A stretch of 64,000 nucleotides of DNA from Lichenostomus cassidix (Eukaryota; Chordata; Aves; Passeriformes; Meliphagidae). The notes under the pieces are model-generated. The model saw only the letters and a list, made by a program, of their open reading frames with translations. It had not been told where the DNA came from and made no database searches. Each line of letters starts with the position of its first letter. The first letter of the stretch is position 1. Where the stretch lies: contig CM039195.1 in NCBI GenBank assembly GCA_008360975.2, forward strand, positions 14,437,010-14,501,009, in the 5' to 3' direction. Below are positions 36,501 to 49,800 of the stretch, one piece after another. The position numbers and the translations under genes were made by a program.

Positions 36501-37838
36501 CCAAGTCCCTCTTCAGCTCTCCTGGAGCCCCTCTAGGCACTGGAAGACACTCTGGAATGGAATATAGTCTCCTAACCTCTGGAGGAAAGTATCCTCTAGT
36601 TTTCCAGCTGTAAAGCAAACAAAAAAACCACAAAGTTAAAAACCTTTCTAGGGTTAGAAATTTTTTTCAGGGGTAAAAATGAAAGGTGTCATCAAGCCTC
36701 ACTTCTGCAAAACTTGAGCTTTTATCTGCTGGAAGAGCCTGTGCTTTTTTGTGTGTCAGAAATCTTCTAACCTGCTTTTTTTATCTACCTGCTCGGTGTG
36801 ACAGAGGTATTTTGGTCAAATCCTTTGTTTTCTGTCTTTCTTTTTTCATGCTGGAATTCTGTCTGAACTGCCTGGCCTGCTGGGAAGCATCAGTGAGGAA
36901 GAAGTTACAGGGGCTGCTTTGAAATTCCTGAAACTGATTGTATCTTTCCTGAAACCTTTCCTGTTTCACTTTCTTAAATTTAAAAATACATGAAGGAAAT
37001 AAGAAAACAGGCAATGAGCCTTAAGAGAAATCATGTGAAACTGCTGAATCAGTGAGCAGAAATGAAGAGAATCCTAGGCCTGGGGATTTACAGCTTGAAT
37101 CCAAGGGTTTATGCTCTGGATATGGTTTATGCTTTGTAGGTTGAGAGTTCCAGGAATACACTTGTGCAAGGTGTGTTTGTTACAGACCTCAGGCTTGTGA
37201 TCTTTGTTTCTCTGGTGGGAAGTGGTTTGTGCTCATATCCCAGAGGAAATGGGATTCCAGGCAGCCCCCTGGGCCTGGAGAGCTGACTGTGTGTGTCCCT
37301 GTGCTGCCAGGTGTGACACTCTCCGAGGCCCGGCTTGGTGACCTGTCCTGCCGTGGGGTTGCCCCCATGCCCCGGGAATTGGCCTTCCCTGTGCCCAAGG
37401 GGGAGAAGTGGCATGACCTCTATGACTACATCAGGTACAGCTGCTTCTAATCCCACTGCAGCTCCCAGACCTCCCCACTCCCTGGGGAAAGGCAGGAGGG
37501 GTAATGACACTTAAGAAATGACAGATCCAGGGGAACTTGGAGCTTAAGGAGGCATTCTGGTCTCCCCACCCCAAGCATTTAAATGTTGTTAACAAATCTA
37601 GCCTTTAGTGTCCTGTGCCTTTGGTATCCCTGTATTTGGGATGGGGCAAAAGGGGGAATCTTATAGGAGGCAGTGAAGAGGCCTCTGTGCCAGGCTGAGG
37701 TACCAAGTGATATTCCCAGGTGCCAATACAATATCCCAGTTACACAGTGCCTTCCTCTGGTTCTGCTCAGGTTCCCATCCGAGGGCTCCAAGCTGCTGCA
37801 CAACACCATCCAGAAGAGCTTCCCAAATCCTGTGGCAG
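33577..37838 (+). CDS. WDR90: WDR90 exons 1-7: N-terminal CFAP20-like (DUF667) domain
   Basis: Residues 1-252. Exon 1 codes only M-A-A plus one base. Markers: FKHFRVEEWKRSAKEGDV, TIYRIRGSNPASSYLQLP, TQSLGLTGRYLYLLFRPLP, KHFLVHLDV, VVRISFSSLFKEFKSTDTWL, RWTCLVLDL, YSHLRGIKLCSNLLVKNL, MPRELAFPVPKGEKWHDLYD and FPSEGSK. In the family this module resembles CFAP20, the inner-junction protein that binds microtubules, and in WDR90 it is thought to place the protein on the centriole wall. Confidence 0.94.
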
Positions 37839-40800
37839 GTGGGATTGCTGGGGACAGCAGCCAAGGCTGTGCCACTCCAGGAGGGTGCCCTGGGTTTCCA
37901 AAAGAGCCTGACCTGCTCCTCGTGTTGCCCAGGTGACCAAGTCCTGGAGGAGCCCAGCTGCCCACTGACACTCTCCAGAATGGTCAGTGACCTGTCCCTC
38001 ACCCATCAGGTAACCAGTCCCAAAGCTGTAAGTGCACCGTGGAGGACGCTACAGCTCCTTCCTTCCTGCTTCCCAGGGAGCTTTTCCCTGCATCTGTGTT
38101 TTAATTTAAGGTGTAGAAGCTGCTTGTTGTCGTTGGCAGCTGCTCCTGGCATGGTCTGGTGACCACAGCCCTGTAGCTACTGCCTGGGGGCTCAGTGTGG
38201 TGCAGCATGGAGACAGGATATGTGCCAAGTACCTCAACATCTCCAGACATCCATCCTCCCTGTCTCTGTGGAAGCAGCAGATCGTTGTGTCTTCAAATTA
38301 TAGACAGGAAGTGAGGTCTGGAGACTGAGGAATGTGGTCAGTGCCCTCAGGGAGCAGAGCAGTGCATGGAGCTAGGGTTGCTGGGACTGCAGGCAGCTGC
38401 CCTCATCCTGATTTCCCCTTCCTCACTGGGGGTGATATGGGAGCTGTGTCCAGACTGGCTCACCAGTGTGGTGGTGGGGGTTTGGAGAGGGACTGGGGGA
38501 AGCCATTCTCATGCTGTGGAGAGGGAGAAAGCGAGGAGCACAGCCTCTCTAGAGGGTGTCCAAAGGATGGCCGTGAAGATGGGGAAGGATCTAGAGGGGA
38601 AAGGTGAGAGGTCCAGCAGTCACTTGGTTTAATCAGATGGAGAAAAGGAGACTGAGGTCAGACCTCATCAGGGACTGCAGCTCCTCCCACGGGATAGCTC
38701 CCATCTCTGCTCTCTGTGACAGGGACAGGACCCAGGGGATGGCTGGAGCTGTGTCAGGGGAGGTTTTAATGTATATTAGGAAAAGGTTCTTCCCCCAGAG
38801 GGTAGTTGGGCACTGAACAGGTTCCCCAGGGCAGTGGTCCCAAACCTGCCAGAGCTCCAGGAGCATTTGGACAAGGCTCTGGTTTGCTGTCTGGAGATGA
38901 GCTGTGCATGGACAACACTGGGAGTGTAGGGAAAACAGCTGGTTAACAGCCTGGTCAAGCCAGGTACCCACAGGGCTGCTCTCCCTCCATATTTTTTCAT
39001 CCTTGTTTGGGATGCTGTGAGGAGTCCTCAGGAGAGACGTGGATGTCTCTCTGTCTCTGCCCCTGCATCAGGTGGAGGGCACTGGGAGGAGAACTGAGCT
39101 CTGTCTGAGGCTTTCCTCATTCTCAGGTGCCACATCAGTGTCCTGTGATCACCAAAACTATCCCTGAGGTTCACCTGGCAGCCCCAGGGCCTCTGAGAGC
39201 TATGCCTGCTGGAGACTCTGTGCTGGAGGAGAAGCAGGGGCTGCACAGTGTGGGGGACACGGGGCTGCCACTGTCACTCAGCGATGGTGGCATCCATGTC
39301 TATGCTCACCAGAGTGGGGGATGGACCACCCGAGCTGTGCCCAGCTCAGAGGAGGTGGGTGAAGTTCTGCAGGGTCACAAAGTGGCTTTGGGGTGTTTAT
39401 TTCTAATGAAGTGAGAGAGGAACTGAAACTCCTTAAGTTTCAGTTAAACTTGAGTCCAAAAGGTGCTTCTTTTTTTGGCTAGCAGTTCTTCCCACCAGTA
39501 ACTTACCTTGAAAGAGGGACCCTGTGTTCAAATGTGCTGACCTTAAGCTGGTAACAGGTTACTGGTTTGCCCAGGTGTGCCATCCCACAGGTGTGCCATT
39601 CCACAGGTGTGCCCTCGCCTGCAGCACAGCCCTGAAAGTGTCCAAGGCCGGGTTGGATGGGGCTTGGAGCAACCTGGGATAGTGGAAGATGTCCCTGCCC
39701 ATGGCACAGGGTGGAATGAGATGGACTTTAAGGTCCCTTCCAACCCGAATCATTCTGGGATTCCCATAGTGGCCCCAGCTCTCTGGGTGTTACTGTGGCT
39801 GGATGGGAGAGCTGCTTAATTCAGAAATTCCAGCTCCTCCTGCCTGCCAGATTTGACCCTGGCAGGTTAAATACTTTAAAGTTATCCCCTCTGACAGGAA
39901 AGACCCAAAGCTGCCTCTGTGCTTCAGAGGGAGCCGAGCATTGGGGCTCAGGTGCCCCATGGAGGGAGAACCCCAGCCTGGCTCTAAGGATGCTGTCTGG
40001 TTTTCTTTTCCAGGGGCTCATACCAGATCCCATCCTGAAGCTGAGAAAGATTATTGGCTTTGGAGGCTGCAGCACCAAATGGGTCAGTGGCTTGGATGGT
40101 CTGGGGAGCTGATCTGTCATTGTATGGATGTTTTGGAGGTGTGAAATGTGGCTGAGTGTGGCACTGCCTGATGTGGAAAAGGATCCCAAAGTGGATGGGT
40201 CTGAGCATCTGTTTGTGCACAGCTCCTCTGCTGTTAGGATGGGGAATTAAAAATTATGGGGCCCTTTAGATAGAATCGTGGGGATGAAAAAGCCCTCTGA
40301 GGTCATTGGTTCCAACTGTTCTCCCAGGATTCCCAGGCCCACCACTGACACATGTCCCCAGGTGCCACATCCACATGGCTTTTATATCCTTCCAGGGATG
40401 GTGACCCCACCACTGCTCTGAGCAGCTCTGCCAGGGCCTGACCAACCTTTCATTGAAGCAATTTTCCCAATATCCAACCTAAACCTTCCCTGGCACAACT
40501 TGAGACTGTTTCCTCTTGTCCTGTTCTTTGTTCCCTGGGAGCAGAACCTGACCCCACCTGGCTGCCCCCTCCTATCAGGGAGTTCTAGAGAGTGGAAAGG
40601 TCCCCCAAGCCACCTTTTCTCCAGGCTGAGCCCCCCAGTTCCCTCAGACTTGTGCTCCAGACCCTTCACTAAATTTCATATCTTTTTAACATGTTAAAAC
40701 TTGTGCTGCTTTGTTGGAGGCTGGAAGGGAAGGGCTGTGTTGGATTGTTTCTGTGGCATGCTGGGCCTTGCTTGTGGTCTGTGTTAGGGTAAAGAAAGGG

Positions 40801-43800
40801 TTGATTTGGTTCAGTCAGTTCCAGGCTCTGCCAACAATGTCATTTTCCTTGGATATCCTGTTCACATGAAGGGACCTTAAAACCCATCCACTTCCACCCC
40901 CTGCCATGGACGGGGCCACCTCCCACTAGCCCACGTTGCTCCAGGCCCCATCCAACCTGGCCTTGAACACTTCCAGGGCTGGGGAAGAGCTCTGCCTGGG
41001 CCGTGGGGCAGTTCTGGAGCCATGTCCCCCCTGTCTCGGTGCTGCAGGCGCTGTGGACGCGGGACAGCACAGCCGTGGTGTATCCCTGCCACGCCGTCAT
41101 CGTCACCCTGCTCCTCAGGAGCGGTGAGCAGAGGTTCTTCCTGGGCCACACAGACAAGGTGAGTGAACCCCTCGCAAACCCTGCTGGCAGCCCTGTCCCT
41201 GCAGCCTGCTGCCAGCTCTGCTGGGCTGCTCTCTCCGCTGCTCCCCGCAGGTGTCGGCGCTGGCGTTCAGCGGGAGCAGCACCCTGCTGGCCTCGGCTCA
41301 GGCTGGGCCCCGCAGCGTGGGGCGCCTCTGGGCCTTCCCCTCGGGAACCTGCCTCTGCCTCTTCAAAACCTACCTGCACTCCCTCGTGGCGCTCAGGTGG
41401 GTTTCGGTGGGTGCAGCTGTGTGCTCAGCGTTGCAGCGCAGCAGCTTTTCCGTGCTGTTCCTGCACGATGAGCCAGGGATGAATTGCAGCTGCTTGTGTT
41501 TGTGACCAAGACCTGCTGGCAGCTGGCCTGGATGTGCTGCCAGCTCCCTCCTGAGCTTATCCCTCAGCTCTTGCTGTCTCCCCATTCCCACAGCTTGTCC
41601 CTTTTTATGCCCTGTGGGGATGCACTTGGGGTAAAAGGAGCTGTTTTTCACCAGGTCTCTCTCTTGCAGCTTTTCCCACAGTGGAGCTGTTCTGTGTGGC
41701 GTTGGGAAGGACGGGCATGGCAAAACGGTGAGAGCTGATGCTCGGGCTGGGAGGCTTCCCTGTTCTCCCAGATTCTGTAGTTATTTTCCAGACAAACCTC
41801 TGCTCTGGGCTTTGCTAGACATGTTCTTGAGGGAGATCCTGTTCTCATTAGCTGCCTAGAGAATACTTTCCCTCTGCCTGATACCTGTGTGTGTTCCTCA
41901 CCTGCAAGTAAACAAATCCTATTGGAAGCAGACAGAGAGACTTGCTGGGGTTGTGCTTTGGGACTGTTTTGTCCCTGGAGTGGTCCCAGCTAGGACCCAG
42001 GCAGGCTGATGGGATTACATCTTTATTTTAATAGCATTTAGGACAAGATGTGAGGTGAAATCTTCCAGCTCCAGGCATCACTGTAGGAAGGGATGCTGGG
42101 CACTGCAGCTGCCACCCACCTTTGTAGCTGGGGATGACGCAGATCCCACGTGTAGCAGTCAAAAATAAACTTGTTCTGTGGGACTGGGGGTTTTGTTTTG
42201 TCAGTGGAACCTTTTTTCGTCCACTGTTTTAATTCTTTAGTGACGACCATCAGCAATTAGCTGTGCCATCACTAAGTGCAGGAAGAACCACACAGTGCTC
42301 TGTGTTTTTCCCAGCATGTGGCAGTGCTCTGTGGGAGCTGGAGAGGTGGGATCAGTGGGGTGAAAGCAGGGTAGGACAATGGGGGTGCTGGGGGAGCATC
42401 TCTGCCAGGGTGATGCCTCAGCCCATCCCAGCCTCTGAGATGATGTGGTTTTAACACTGTCCTAGAATGCACAGCATCCTCCTGCATTTCTTCAGGCATC
42501 TGCCCCTTTCCTTTGGGGAAAGGATTGACTCCTTTGGGATTGACTCCTGCCCCTGGAGATGGGCACTGAGGGCACACAGACCTGTGCTGGAGCAGGGGAC
42601 ACGTGCTGCCTCCTGCTCCCTCAGCCCTGGGACAGCTCCTATATCCCAGCAGGCAGAATTCCACTGCTCTGTGGATTTTCTTTCCAAGTCTGTGTCCTGT
42701 TGCCAGGCAGCCCTGGGATTTAGAACCTCTAATTATGGATTGCAGATGAGGATATTGCCATGAAGCTTTGCAAAGCTGTTGGACTGTCCTAAACCCTCTG
42801 TGCAATGGGTTTTATTTCCCTGCTCCAGCTCTGTTATCAATACTTCGTGCCCAGCTTTGGAGCAGCTGTTGGATGAAAAGCTCTTCTGCTGCCAGGCTTT
42901 TGAGCAGCTCTCCCATCGTGTTTTCTTGCTTCAGATGGTGGTGGTGTGGAACACTGCTCGGGTGACCCGTGGTGGAGGTGTGACTGTGCTGGCCAAAGCA
43001 CACACAGATGTGGACATTCAGGCCATGAAGATTGCTTTCTTTGATGATACCAGGTAGTGTGCCAAGAAAATAAATCAAAAATATTGATTCTTAGATATTG
43101 GGATGAAATTGTTTCCTGTGAGGGTGGGGAGGCCCTGGCACAGGGTGCCCAGAGAAGCTGTGGCTGCCCCTGGATCCTTGGAAGTGTCCAAGGCCAGGTT
43201 GGATGGGACTTGGAGCAACCTGGGATAGTGGAAAGTGTCCCTGCCCATGGCACAGGGTGGAACAAGATGAGCTTTAAGGTCTGTTCACCCCAAACCACTT
43301 TATTCCATGATTCTGGCATGGCTGCAGGGGGAATTGCAGTGCTGCAGCCATCTGGTTGCCCTTGCTGTTCCCTGTCCTGGCTGTCAGGTGGCCCTTGGGA
43401 CACTGCCCTTCCCTGAGGGCCTGGGGAGCTCAGGCATTGTCTCCCGGGACAGGATGGTGTCGTGTGGCCGGGACAACATCAGGCTGTGGCGGCTGCGCAG
43501 TGGAGTCCTGCGCTCGTGTCCTGTCAACCTGGGCGAGTACCACTCCCTGGACTTCACCGACCTGGCCTTCGAGGAGGGGCCTGGGCCCGAGCAGGAGCCA
43601 GAGGATCGCTCACTGTAAGGGCCTGTCACTGTCACCTGTCCTGGGCAGCCTGGCATGAGGGAGCTCTGCAGCTCTCCCTGCTTGGCATTCGCCTTCCCCC
43701 TTGACCGCAGCATTTTGCTGGGGTTTTCCCTCAAAATCCAGCTGCCTTCTGGAGCTGGGAGAGCTTCTCCCCACTCAGCACATGTCACCTCCAAAAAGAG

Positions 43801-46800
43801 ATTTGGCTGCTTGCAGAAGAGCCTCTTTCCACTTTACATGCTGCTGTTCTGTCATATTTAGTGATTCTCCCCACCTGAAGCTCTCTGTAGGATTCCTGGG
43901 GCAGCAGGAGGAGCCTGGTACACATCCTCCTACATACAGATACACACTTTGTTGTTTTATTTTAATCATCAAAGCCAGACCTTTGTTGCCACCACATATG
44001 GTCCCACAAAGGCAGAGCTGTCAGCTCAGCCAGCCTGTGATGGAGGTTCCTTTCTGGAGTTTATGCCAAGCTTTTAACTCTTTTGCTAATTTCTGTTCCA
44101 AAGGCTCAGAAAACCAGATAGGGAGCTTTGACTTCCTTGGAGGTGTATGGGGTAACACTTGGACTCCTTGTTGACCTCTTACATTACTGTGAACCAGGAT
44201 TGCTTTACACAAACCAGTTTAACACATAAACCAAGCTGGTTTTTTACTAAAAGCAAGTCTCTCTCCTGGTTTTTTTACAGCTTTGTGTGCAGCAGGAGTG
44301 GCCACGTGCTGGAGGTGGACTACAAGAACGTCTGTGTGCGAAGTGCACGGCGCCTGCTGCCTGCACAGCCCCAGGGGGACGGGCAGGAGCAGGCAGGGAG
44401 CAGCTCAGGTGGGAGAGCCTGCAGGCAGGGACTGGGGAAAAACCAACCAGGGACCATCAGGGTCAGAAATCAGCTCTCTGCTCAAACCAACCAGCTCTTT
44501 ACCTACTGCTAAAGGATTATTTTAGGGTTGATTAGATCATTGCTGTTTGCCTCTTAAGGACTGCAAATAATCTTCCTTAGTACAGCAGAGTGTCGTTTTA
44601 AGAAAGATTTTAGCATTTTAAATGCTGATTGCACTTTCAGAGAAACACTACTTTTAGAAACATGAAACAAGGTCTTCATTTGCTGATGGGAGGCTTAATG
44701 GAGAGATGGAAAAAGAACTAAGACCAAGGAAAAAGATGAATTTGGGGATTTTTTCATTATTCAGCTGGTGCAGAGCGTTTGGGCAATCTTTGTTGCTGTA
44801 CATTAGTAGACCAGCTTTCAGCTCTTCCATTAACTTCAACAGCGGGAAGAACTCACTTTCAAGTGTGATCGCTCTGATATCTTAAAACTTAGTGCATAAT
44901 TTGCTTTGGCAAATTGAGCTAATTAATCTATAATGTGGCCTTTGAGAGGTGTGTAACTGCATTTCTCACTTTACGGGTAAGAAAAGGCCCAATGGGAGAT
45001 GAAACAATGTCCTTGGTGCCTCCTGGTCTTGGTGCTGGCTCTGACCAATGGCCTTATACCTGAATTTAGGTTGGATATTGGTGGAAATTTCTTCACTGAA
45101 AGTGTGATCAGGCATTGAAACAAGCTGACCTTTCCATCCCTGGAAGCGTTCAAAAAACCTTTGGATGTGGCACTTGGGGACATGGGTTGGTGGTGGCCTT
45201 GACAGTGAGTTAATGGTTGGACTCAGTGAGGTTTTCCAACCTTAATGTTTCTGTGAATCAAAAACTCCCACTTTGGGGATCTCTATTCTTACTCCCTCCT
45301 GCAGAGAGGATTTGGGACATGGAAATGAAAGCATTTGTACCTTGGGCAGTTAATCTGGGACATTTCTTGCTAAAGGATGCTGTTTGAGGCAAAAATATGG
45401 CAGGGGTAGGAATTTCTGTGCCTGGCAAGAGTTTCACGATGGTAAAGAGAAGTTTGAGCCCTGAGAAGGGCTGGCTGACACCCTTCAGCCTGTTCTGTCA
45501 GTCATGATGGAAATCCTGTCTCCTCCTCAGGCTCCAGCTGGATGTGGTTCCAGCTGGATGTGGTTGGACCACCAGACTCAGCTCTTGGATGGGGCCCCCC
45601 TCAGGTTGAGTTTTCTTGTTTCATTTGTTTTCAGGCCCTGGCATTGCTATAAACAGTATCAGCATGTCCTTGACCTTCTGTGCCACGGGATCAGAGGATG
45701 GCTACGTGAGGCTGTGGCCCCTGGACTTCTCAACTGCTGTCTTAGAGGCAGGTGGGTAGAGGTGGGAGTGATGCTCCTGAGCTCCATATCTGCTCTGGAT
45801 CCAGAGCTCCACTGCCACAGCTCCCACAGCAATCCTCATGAGGTTAGGGTGTGTTTTATGTGTGCTGTCTCCAGAGCTGACTCCTTGCAAGTCTTCAATA
45901 GTAATTATTCATGTTCATTGCTATAATTCATAGGGGAAAGGCAGGATCTCCTGGGAGAGAGCAGGCTTTCCGTCTTGATTTCTGTGCCCTTGTAGTCACG
46001 GCTCATCTGTCCATGAAAAATTAGGGGAGAAGTCAAGCAGTTCTTGACTTTTTTGCTTGTTTTTGAAACAATCACCATAACAGCAGAGCCCAGAGACTTT
46101 AGGAAGGGCAGAGACTAATCTCTCTAATCTGTCACTAAACTCACACCTGCAAGTGCTCCGTCTTCAGGTCATAGGCTGCTCATTCCTGTGATCATTGCTT
46201 TCCTAAACATGAATCTATAGCTGTATTCCAGCTGCTCTTTTCCCGAAGGATTTGTTGACTCCTGTGTCTTTCCCCAGAGCATGAGGCTTCAGTGAGTTCT
46301 GTCTGCATCAGCCCTGACAGCCACAAAGTTCTGTCCACGACAGCTACTGGGAATCTGGGCTACCTGGACATGCAGGCCCGGGACTACAACACCCTGATGC
46401 GCTCTCACAAGGACTCTGTGCTGGGATTCTCGGTGGAGGGCAAGTGGAAGCAGATAGCAACAGTGTCCCAGGACAACACCATCCGAGTGTGGAACCTCAC
46501 CTCCATGCAGCAGGTGGGTGAGGCAAGAGCCAGGAGGTGTCTCACGTTTATTAAGTGTCCAATTACCAAAGCCCCACAGTTCAAGAGCTCTCCCTGAAGC
46601 ATGAGGGGTACCATGGGCAAGAGACCCTTTGGAAGTACAGAGTTCTGAGGGATTATTAAACAGAACTACTTTTTTTCTCCATCTTTTGAATATTGCTTTT
46701 TAGCACAAAACATAACACCTGAGGGCTTTATGTAAATGCCCAAAGACCCAGGACTTCACTGGGCTTTGGATCCATCCAGGCAGGACCAGGAACACACCTG

Positions 46801-49800
46801 TGGTGGAGGTGTGGGGTTGATCAGTTGTTTGGTCCAGCTGCAGCTCCAGTTCTCTCCAGCATCATTCCTGTGGTGTCTTCCCTGCAGCTGTATGACTTCT
46901 CAGCTGCAGGGGAAACTCCCTCTACTGTGGCCTTCCACCCCTCCCTGAAGATCTTGGCCTGTGGCTTCGACAGCGGCGTGGTGCGAACCTTCAGCCTGGC
47001 TGCCTCCAACCTCCTGCTGGAGCACAAGTGAGTGAAGTGGGAGCTGCACTGGGTCTAACTTGGTGTTCTGGTGATGGGACAGAACCACGGTGATGATCAT
47101 GGAGTTTGGCAAGCCTCAGGTCCCAGCTGGGTGGGTTTTGTGCAGATCCCACGGTGCTGAGACTCTGGGAGGTGGAAGGCCAAGCTGTGAAAGCCATGAA
47201 GGCTTTCTTTGTGACTTCCCAGGGGACAGCAGAAAGAAAGAGCTTGTCCTAGAGAGCAGCTGAGCTGGGAGCTGTGAGCCTCAGTGTGGGATTTGGAGAA
47301 TGCTCCAAAGGGAGAGGGACCAGCTTTCATCCAGGCTGGAGGGCTGTGCTTGTTGCTCAGTTTTCTGACAAATTGGAGTGTTGGTTGTCCTGGGCTGCTG
47401 CAGGGGTGAGCACAGTGGGGCCCTGCTCTGTTCCTGGTTAATTTATTCTCCTGGGTTCTTCACCATGTTGCATTCAACATCACTGCTGTTCTCTCTGTCT
47501 GTGTTTGCCTTTTCCCCTCCCCTTTTCCACGTTTTCTGCCCTCTTTCAGGCACCACCGCACCGCCATCACTGGGTTGACCTTCTCTCCAGATGGCAATTT
47601 TATGTTCAGCTCCTGTTTGCAGGGAACTCTGACTCTGTACAGCCTTGAGGCACAGAAGACCCGCGTCCTGAGAGTCCTGGGTAAGGCTTTGGAGTTGGAG
47701 TTGCCTTTCTTCTGTTTTTTTTATTTTTTATTAGCACATCCTGACAGCAGAGCCAAACCAGACTCAGCCTGCTCGGAGAGATATTTCCCAATGAACCTTC
47801 TGTGCTTTGTCATTTTCCCCTGCACTGGGCACTGCTGAGGGGCCTCCAGTCTTGGGGTCAGTTCTGGGGCCTCATGACAAGAAAGACATTGAGGGGCTGG
47901 AATGTGTCCAGAGAAGGGAACAGAACTGGGGAAGGAGCTGGAGCACCAGGAGCAGCTGAGGGAGCTGGGAAAGGAGCTCAGCCTGGAGAAAAGGAGGCTC
48001 AGGGAGACCTTGTGGCTCTGCACAGCTCCCTGACAGGAGGGGGCAGCCAGGTTGGGTCAGACTCTGCTCCCAGGGAACAAGCGACAGGACAAGGGGAAAC
48101 AGCCTCAAGCTGTGCCAGGGGAGGTTTATATTGGATATTGGGAATATTTCTTTATGGGAAGGCTGGTCAGGCACTGGCACAGCTGCCCAGGGCTGTGGTG
48201 GAGTCCCCATCCCTGGAGGGGTTCAAAAGGTAAGTTCATGTGCTACTTGGGGATGTGGTTTAGTGAACTCGAGGGCTTTTTCAACCTTAAAAATTCTGTG
48301 ATTTCATGATTCTGTGGTTTCTGTTTGTACCTTCTGTCTGAGCAAACCCCAGTGACTGCCAGCACTTCCCTACCTGTCCTGGTTCAAACCCTCTTATCCT
48401 GCTGGTGTGATGATTTCATGAATGTCCTGGAATCACAGAGATTTATTCATGCCCAAGCTCTGACTCTTTCCATTCTGTGCATGTGCAATTTAATTTGTTT
48501 AAAGTGGATTGTTGCCTTAATCCTGCCTGCAGCAGAGCTGCTGTGTGCTGGTGAATGAAGCTGGTGGAGAGCTAGAGGCAGGGCAGAGGTAAGGCAGTTT
48601 GGAAAAATTAGTGTCACATTTAATGTACACTTTGGAAATGAGTTGTGACAGCACAAGCTTGGGCAGGGAAAGGGAGCTCTGACTTTTATACAGTGCAATC
48701 TTGCACAAAGAGGAGGAACCTGCCCCAGGAAGTGTGCGGGAGAAGCAATAAGGGCTTGGAGAGATCAGGGAATTTGTCCGAAATCACCCAAGTTTGGTGT
48801 CAGTGCTGCAGCTGGACCTTCAGGTGGTGACTCTGCTCTGAAACTGTGTTTGCTGCCTGGTCACGTTCCAGGGACAGAACACTGGAATTATGGTTGGGGA
48901 ATAAATAGGGAGAATTGCTGTAATTTCTGTGATTTTTAGACCTCTGGGTCTCTCTGCCCTCTGGACTGACATCAGTGTGATGGTGTTCAGCACTGACCTC
49001 ATTCTGCTCAGGGTTGAGACACCCAGATCTCACAGAGCTCCTCGTCACAGCCTCTTGCAACGTTAAAAAATAAGCTCTAAAATCAATTTTATTCCTTTGA
49101 CTTTGTTCTGCTCTCCTTGAAATCGCTGCATGTTCACTCAGGCAACAAGCTGTGCATCTCAACCTTGTTTTTGAGGTGGTTCACTGCACACTCTGGGTGC
49201 ATAGCTAAAATTTGTAGCATCTCCCACCACACAGGTTGCTTTTTTCTCAGGCTGGAGGAAAAGCTGCATCTGCTGTTCAGCAGCACCATCAGAGTGTGCT
49301 TTGCTCCTGTTCACATGTGCTGTGTCCCCCAGGCAATGTGGTGGCCCAGGATGCCGGGAGCGGTGTGGACACTCTGGTGGTCAGTGGAGACAGTCACCTG
49401 CTGGCCTTCGTGGGGCCCTCCAAGTATGTCGTGACAGTGATGGAGGCCTGCTCGCTGGAGGAGGTACCCATTGGGCTCCCCTGGCTCCTGGGGAAGGATA
49501 GTGCCCTGGAAATTCCACAGGCAGCATCCAGGGAGGTGGATCAGGGTGTGTGGCAGTTGCAGTGAGCTGCCTGTTTTCCCTTCTGTGAGACAGAAAGAAC
49601 AAAGTTTCTTCTCCTCTGGCTTCTTTCGCCTCTAGAGGGATAATTTAGAGAGGTGCTGTGGAGTCTGTCAGCTCCCACCTCTCTCGTGAGCTGCACTCCT
49701 GGGCATTGCGTGCACCTGCAGCCCCTGAAGGGAAGGGAAGGGAAGGGAAGGGAAGGGAAGGGAAGGGAAGGGAAGGGAAGGGAAGGATCCAGGGGGCTCC

